From an uncultured Clostridia bacterium (GTDB taxonomy: Bacteria; Bacillota; Clostridia; Lachnospirales; Anaerotignaceae), in contig CALWGF010000002.1 in NCBI GenBank assembly GCA_944379995.1, positions 163,056 through 227,055 on the forward strand: a stretch of 64,000 nucleotides of DNA, in the 5' to 3' direction. A program made the translations under genes and the position numbers. Below, piece by piece: positions 62,895 to 64,000 of the stretch. Within the stretch, counting starts at the first letter, position 1. Each line of letters starts with the position of its first letter. Under the pieces are notes generated by a model. It had not been told where the DNA came from and made no database searches. It was given only the letters and a program-made list of their open reading frames with translations.

Positions 62895-63971
62895 GTGGTG
62901 TATTACATTGGTGATTATAAAAGTATAAATTATTCTGACGCTGATTATTACATAAAAGCATTTGTAAGTAGTGAACTTAGCAGATTAAAAAGTCTTGATG
63001 ATTACTATAAAACAAAAAATCCAAAAATAAGAATGAGAACTTTTGATGATAAATCTAAGCCTAACAACAAACTTTTACACTCTTTCGCTGATTATATAGT
63101 AACAACAAATACAGCAGTTTTTCTTGGTTCTCCTGTAACTTATTCAAGTGATACAAGCGATATTACAGAGTATTTAAACATACTTAATACAGCTGATGAA
63201 GAAGGAGAAAATATAAAAATAGCCACAGCCTGTGCAGAATATGGCTATGGAATACAGCTTTTATATTTGGATAGAGAGGGAGTATTAAAGTTTCATACTT
63301 TCGATAATAAAGAAGTTGTTCTCATTTATTCAAACAGTATTGAAAAAAATCTTATATATGCTATTAGGTTTTGGACAGTTACAACAGTAGATAATATTCA
63401 AACTAATTATGTTGAAATTTATAGTAAAGAAAGTATAAGAAAATATAAAAATGGCTCTTTGATTGAAGAAACAGCAAATATATTTACTGATATTCCTATT
63501 GTGGTATATGAAAATAACGATATTAGACGTGGTGATTTTGAGAATATTGTAAGTCTTATTGACGCTTACGACTATTTGGAAAGTGACACAATAAACGAGC
63601 AAGACTATTTTAATAATGCTTATTTATTTTTTAATACAGATTATGTTGACACAGAAGATATTAAAAAAATGAAAGAAAGTAGAGTTTTTTATGGTGAAAA
63701 CTTAAATCCACAATTCATATTAAAACAAAGCTCTAACAATGAAGAAATAAAAAACAGAATTGTTTCTGATATTCATAAACTTAGCTTTACACCTGATATG
63801 AGTGATAATAACTTTGCTAATAATGTAAGTGGTGTTGCTATGAGATATAAACTTTTAGGAACTCTTAATAATATTTCAAATAAACAGCGTAAGTTTAAAA
63901 AATCTATAAGACAAAGAAATAAATGTACTGGTCAAGCTTTTTTGCTACAATTTGTTCGAAAAAATATTTAA
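62895..63971 (+). CDS. Portal protein (SPP1 type), probably frameshifted near its end
   Basis: 358 residues from GTG 62895/62898 behind AAGGGGGTG. SPP1-type portal up to GVAMRYKLLGTLNNISNKQR. After KKSIRQR the frame turns into an unrelated tail and stops at 63971, 100 or more residues early for the family. The +1 frame from about 63918 reads INVLVKLFCYNLFEK, whose hydrophobic helix pattern fits the portal (compare the same place in the other portal). An indel in the gene or a sequence error is therefore likely. Confidence 0.8.
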   Translation: MVYYIGDYKSINYSDADYYIKAFVSSELSRLKSLDDYYKTKNPKIRMRTFDDKSKPNNKLLHSFADYIVTTNTAVFLGSPVTYSSDTSDITEYLNILNTADEEGENIKIATACAEYGYGIQLLYLDREGVLKFHTFDNKEVVLIYSNSIEKNLIYAIRFWTVTTVDNIQTNYVEIYSKESIRKYKNGSLIEETANIFTDIPIVVYENNDIRRGDFENIVSLIDAYDYLESDTINEQDYFNNAYLFFNTDYVDTEDIKKMKESRVFYGENLNPQFILKQSSNNEEIKNRIVSDIHKLSFTPDMSDNNFANNVSGVAMRYKLLGTLNNISNKQRKFKKSIRQRNKCTGQAFLLQFVRKNI

Positions 63972-64000
63972 CCAAATCTAACTTCCATTGGTGTTAAATA

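Larger units (their letters stand above)
53293..64000. mobile_element. Prophage integrated at the 3' end of ssrA (continues beyond window)
   Basis: Begins at the ssrA 3' end with an integrase reading towards it. Lysogeny and accessory genes read leftwards; early, replication and packaging genes read rightwards. SPP1-type terminase and portal. The other boundary is outside the window, so the att repeat cannot be shown. Confidence 0.9.

Noticed and set aside
1..64000. CRISPR arrays, insertion sequences, tRNA and rRNA genes
   Set aside because: No regularly spaced repeats, transposase motifs or tRNA-like folds other than tmRNA were seen on reading.

Overview
The window comes from an AT-rich, low-GC Gram-positive anaerobe, most likely a member of the Clostridia (Bacillota). 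The grounds are strong AGGAGG-type ribosome sites, frequent TTG starts, the secG-rnr-smpB-ssrA order, an FMN riboswitch ahead of ribD-ribE-ribBA-ribH, a Re-type citrate synthase next to isocitrate dehydrogenase, and a membrane pyrophosphatase. I cannot name a genus from sequence alone. No tRNA, rRNA or CRISPR array was recognised.

Layout. Positions 1-6.2 kb hold the end of a DUF1015 protein, gltX, and the riboflavin operon behind an FMN riboswitch whose leader carries two successive intrinsic terminators. Positions 6.4-10.6 kb hold a pyrophosphate-driven ion pump, two small unknown genes, a HAD phosphatase and a TraX-like membrane protein. Positions 10.6-19.4 kb are an arginine regulon: argG-argH leftwards, and argC-argJ-argJ2-argB-argD rightwards, with two tandem argJ paralogues. 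Positions 19.4-34 kb are mixed housekeeping: an HPt protein with an HD-GYP response regulator, a pseudouridine synthase, an unusual Cys-rich coiled-coil protein, wecB, icd with Re-citrate synthase, a PPP-type phosphatase, rsmA, an orphan substrate-binding lipoprotein, and a PTS enzyme I-like protein lacking its catalytic cysteine.

Positions 34.0-48.1 kb hold the most interesting object: a very compact PBSX-like particle locus. It has a LexA-like autocleaving repressor facing a sigma-like activator, with a near-consensus Firmicute SOS box at the activator's promoter. One co-directional run of head and contractile-tail genes follows (terS, terL, portal, scaffold, capsid, connectors, sheath, tube, LysM, XkdQ, frameshifted tail chaperone, XkdR/S/T/U), and then it stops. 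There is no integrase, replication gene, holin, endolysin, tail fibre or ordinary tape-measure gene. The tape-measure position is held by a short, extremely Asn/Tyr/Phe-rich protein. A textbook -1 frameshift signal lies in the chaperone gene, and several genes seem to start at non-standard codons. The terminase motifs are intact. A domesticated DNA-packaging particle (PBSX-like or gene-transfer-agent-like) is the best reading, but that is inference.

Positions 48.2-53.3 kb return to core genes (purE, secG, rnr, a ketopantoate reductase, smpB, ssrA tmRNA). From 53.3 kb to the end of the window is a second, unrelated prophage integrated at the 3' end of ssrA. It has an integrase, a lipoprotein and a membrane protein, ribbon-helix-helix regulators with palindromic operators, DnaD/DnaC-like replication genes, a sigma-like late regulator, an internal recombinase-like protein, terminase subunits, and a portal gene whose frame breaks near the window end.
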